A stretch of DNA of 33,371 bases from Candidatus Oscillibacter pullicola. Lineage in GTDB: Bacteria > Bacillota > Clostridia > Oscillospirales > Oscillospiraceae. Positions 31,921-33,371 of the stretch are shown one piece after another; the first letter of the stretch is position 1, and every line of letters starts with the position of its first letter. The stretch covers positions 1 through 33,371 of the forward strand of contig DWXY01000041.1 of assembly GCA_019118935.1 (NCBI GenBank), read 5' to 3'. The notes under the pieces were generated by a model. The model was not told the DNA's origin. It saw nothing but the letters and a program-made list of their open reading frames with translations, and did no database searches. The position numbers were made by a program, and so were the translations under genes.

Positions 31921-32044
31921 GAAAGGGAAATCCCATCGTGGAAAAACAAATACTGAGATAGAAATAAGTCCGCTGGGCGTAGTCTATGGAGCGATAGGCT
32001 GCGCCCTCTTTTTTCTGCTCAGGATAAGGAGTGTTTGGATCATC

Positions 32045-32539
32045 ATGCCAAAAACAACTGTACAGAAAGTGATCTTCGGCCTGCTGATGTCCTTTTTCAT
32101 GGTGCTGGCCATGGAGCTGTACAACACGGGCCTGCGGAACGGCGGCCTCACAAACGCCGGGATCCTGGGCGCCCTGCGGGAGCTGCCGCTGATGTTCGCG
32201 CTGTGCTTCCTGACCAGCACGGTTGTGGGAGACCCCCTGGCCGCCCGCCTGGCGGCACGGCTGGCGGTGCCCCGGGAGTGGCCCTTTGCCGCCGTCCTGG
32301 CCCGGTCCGCCATGACGGTGTGCGTCATGTGCCCGGCCATGAGCCTATGGGCCACGGTGATCTTCCAGCGGCCGGGGATCGAGCTGGTGCCCTCCTGGCT
32401 CCAGACGGTGGTCTGCAATTTCCCCATGGCGTTTTTCTGGCAGATCTTTTTCTGCGGCCCGCTGGTGCGGCGGCTGTTCCGGCTGCTGGTGCCCTCCGCG
32501 GCGCCTGTGCCCGCCCGTGCGGAAGAGGCGGCGGAATGA
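32045..32539 (+). CDS. Membrane protein with tandem DUF2798 repeats
   Basis: The 164-residue protein holds two copies of the two-helix DUF2798 unit: TTVQKVIFGLLMSFFMVLAM with a LPLMFALCF helix, and FAAVLARSAMTVCVMCPAMS with NFPMAFFWQIFFCGP. The family's function is unknown. The ATG at 32045 has AAGGAG about 13 bases upstream, rather far. A longer reading from 31919 would start inside the -10 box and is rejected. It ends at a bidirectional terminator. Confidence 0.8.
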   Translation: MPKTTVQKVIFGLLMSFFMVLAMELYNTGLRNGGLTNAGILGALRELPLMFALCFLTSTVVGDPLAARLAARLAVPREWPFAAVLARSAMTVCVMCPAMSLWATVIFQRPGIELVPSWLQTVVCNFPMAFFWQIFFCGPLVRRLFRLLVPSAAPVPARAEEAAE

Positions 32540-32552
32540 GGGACGTGTGAAA

Positions 32553-32595
32553 GCGGTCCCGGACGCTGGCGCGTCCGGGACCGCCTGTCCTTATC
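32553..32595. terminator. Bidirectional terminator between convergent genes
   Basis: A perfect 14-bp stem (GCGGTCCCGGACGC with GCGTCCGGGACCGC, 4-base loop) spans 32553-32584. Tails are CTGTCCTTAT on the plus strand and TTTCAC on the minus strand, so it is weak as a classic terminator but suitably placed. Confidence 0.75.
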
Positions 32596-33016
32596 CCTCC
32601 GGGTGCGTTTTTAAATAGGTGAGGTAGCCCTCCAGGATCAGCGACGCCGCCACAGCGTCCACGACCTTCTTCCGCTTTTTGGCGTTCTTGCCGCTGCTCA
32701 TCAGGATCTGGTGGGCGTCGATGGTGGTGCGCCGCTCGTCCCACAGGACCACCGGCAGGCCGGTGGTCTCCTCCAGCAGCTGCCGCATGGCCTGGGCCTT
32801 CTCCGAGCGGGGCCCGCGGGTGCCGTCCATGTTGATGGGATGTCCCAGCACCAGCCGTTCCGCCCCGTGCTCCTTTGCCAGAAGCGCGATCTGCTCCGCC
32901 ACCCGGTCCGGGCGGTAGGCGTTGATAACGGTGGTGAAGCCGGCCAGCAGGCCGGTGGGGTCGGAGACGGCGATGCCGGTGTGGGCGTCGCCGTAGTCGA
33001 TGGCCATGATGCGCAT
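32591..33016 (-). CDS. ruvX: Holliday junction resolvase-like RuvX (YqgF)
   Basis: RuvX/YqgF is an RNase H-fold nuclease required for 16S rRNA 5' processing and possibly junction resolution. The 141-residue protein starts MRIMAIDYGDAHTGIAVSD, giving the catalytic Asp, and continues with LVLGHPINMDGTRGPRSE, DERRTT and the final acidic DAVAASLIL segment. The ATG at 33016 follows AAAGGAG. It is monocistronic here, facing the DUF2798 gene. Confidence 0.95.
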   Translation of the reverse strand: MRIMAIDYGDAHTGIAVSDPTGLLAGFTTVINAYRPDRVAEQIALLAKEHGAERLVLGHPINMDGTRGPRSEKAQAMRQLLEETTGLPVVLWDERRTTIDAHQILMSSGKNAKKRKKVVDAVAASLILEGYLTYLKTHPEG

Positions 33017-33137
33017 GGTGGTCTCCTTTCCAGGGAAGAATAAACGCCGGTATGGCGCGTTTTTCCTGCCCACAGGATACCACATCAGGGCGGACCGCGC
33101 AAGGCGGAAAAAACCTGACATTTTTTTCAAAAAGAGG

Positions 33138-33166
33138 TTGACCGGCGGCTTGACCTGTGGTACAAT
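33138..33166 (+). promoter_or_regulatory. Promoter upstream of rpmG
   Basis: TTGACC (33138-33143) and TACAAT (33161-33166) are 17 bases apart. The transcript would carry a leader of roughly 135 bases before rpmG. Confidence 0.75.
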
Positions 33167-33198
33167 CATTCTTACCTGTGAAAAAGGGCTTTCTTTTC

Positions 33199-33294
33199 AT
33201 GCGCTTTTTTCGCTTTTCAGCCATGGAGGTCTGCCCGCCAAGCTGCAGGGAGGCAATCGGGACTCTCCCGGTCCGCCGGAGAGAGACCCAATAA
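33199..33294 (+). CDS. Possible upstream ORF in the rpmG leader, 31 aa
   Basis: An ATG at 33199 opens a 31-codon frame (starting MRFFRFSAMEVCPPS) ending at TAA 33294, 17 bases before rpmG. AAAAGGG lies about ten bases upstream of the ATG. The frame is basic and Cys-containing. A hairpin (around 33262-33284) lies within it. It may be a leader peptide or chance. Confidence 0.3.
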   Translation: MRFFRFSAMEVCPPSCREAIGTLPVRRRETQ

Positions 33295-33311
33295 TAAGGA
33301 GGTGCCGTTAG

Positions 33312-33371
33312 ATGCGCGTGAAGGTCACTTTGAGATGCAACGAGTGCAAGCAGAGAAACTACAACACCATG
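33312..33371 (+). CDS. rpmG: 50S ribosomal protein L33, N-terminal part
   Basis: The 20 residues present begin MRVKVTLRCNECKQRNY, the start of zinc-binding (CxxC) L33. A consensus AAGGAGGTG lies before the ATG. The remaining about 30 residues, with the second Cys pair, are beyond the window. In Clostridia rpmG commonly precedes secE and nusG. Confidence 0.95.
   Translation, partial: MRVKVTLRCNECKQRNYNTM

Noticed and set aside
31919..32044. Longer N-terminus of the DUF2798 protein from 31919
   Set aside because: That ATG lies inside the -10 box TATAAT and has no ribosome binding site.
1..33371. CRISPR arrays, tRNA or rRNA genes, transposases, integrases
   Set aside because: No regularly spaced direct repeats, cloverleaf-forming segments or transposase/recombinase motifs were seen by eye in any gap or frame.

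Overview
The window looks like the chromosome of a high-GC gut clostridium (Bacillota, Clostridia, probably Oscillospiraceae of the Flavonifractor/Lawsonibacter/Oscillibacter type). The gene order ylxM-ffh-rpsP-khpA-rimM-trmD, strong AGGAGG-type ribosome binding sites, TTG/GTG starts and an ECF sigma factor with a clostridial-type anti-sigma partner all point there. The assignment is from gene content only. Most intergenic gaps are short and many end in strong stem-loops; no tRNA, rRNA, CRISPR array or insertion sequence is visible.

Positions 1-4626 (minus strand) carry the translation/secretion cluster ylxM, ffh, rpsP, khpA, then a terminator and an AI-2E-family permease gene that interrupts the usual order, then rimM and the N-terminal part of trmD. 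Positions 4815-10810 (mostly plus) carry a membrane dipeptidase, a minus-strand DUF2500 membrane protein, and an operon of two M16 peptidase homologues (YfmF/YfmH), lgt and folD.

Positions 10871-22500 hold the metabolic core: a BMP-type ABC importer (lipoprotein, ATPase, two permeases), carbamate kinase, the knotted carbamoyltransferase YgeW and the M20 hydrolase YgeY on the minus strand. A PAS/HTH (YheO-like) regulator and a TrpB-like PLP enzyme face them on the plus strand. This resembles the ygeW-ygeX-ygeY-arcC group linked to anaerobic purine/uric acid breakdown: import, release of a carbamoyl group, ATP from carbamoyl phosphate, PLP-dependent ammonia release. The classical YgeX and the oxidoreductases are absent here. 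Two oddities stand out: the regulator appears to have an ACG codon where its ATG should be, and a 257-base gap between ygeY and ygeW can form six consecutive hairpins.

Positions 22539-24254 hold two small divergent genes around a palindrome-rich promoter (a 53-aa protein and a ribbon-helix-helix protein), the latter in line with a threonine synthase gene. Positions 24389-26225 are an ECF sigma factor with a membrane anti-sigma-like partner and a third membrane-anchored protein. A phosphoribosyltransferase follows, with a leader that can pair with its own Shine-Dalgarno sequence.

Positions 26942-29651 hold the most unusual pair: two adjacent genes, each fusing about six membrane segments to an enzyme-like cytosolic domain whose catalytic residues are altered (a CoA-acyltransferase/E2-like fold with Glu for the catalytic His, and a FUSC-HAD fusion with Gly for the nucleophilic Asp). 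Positions 29813-31796 are an Xre-regulated cluster of four small membrane proteins, three sharing a D-E-R-D motif. A tandem DUF2798 protein, ruvX (minus) and the start of rpmG with a possible upstream ORF close the window.
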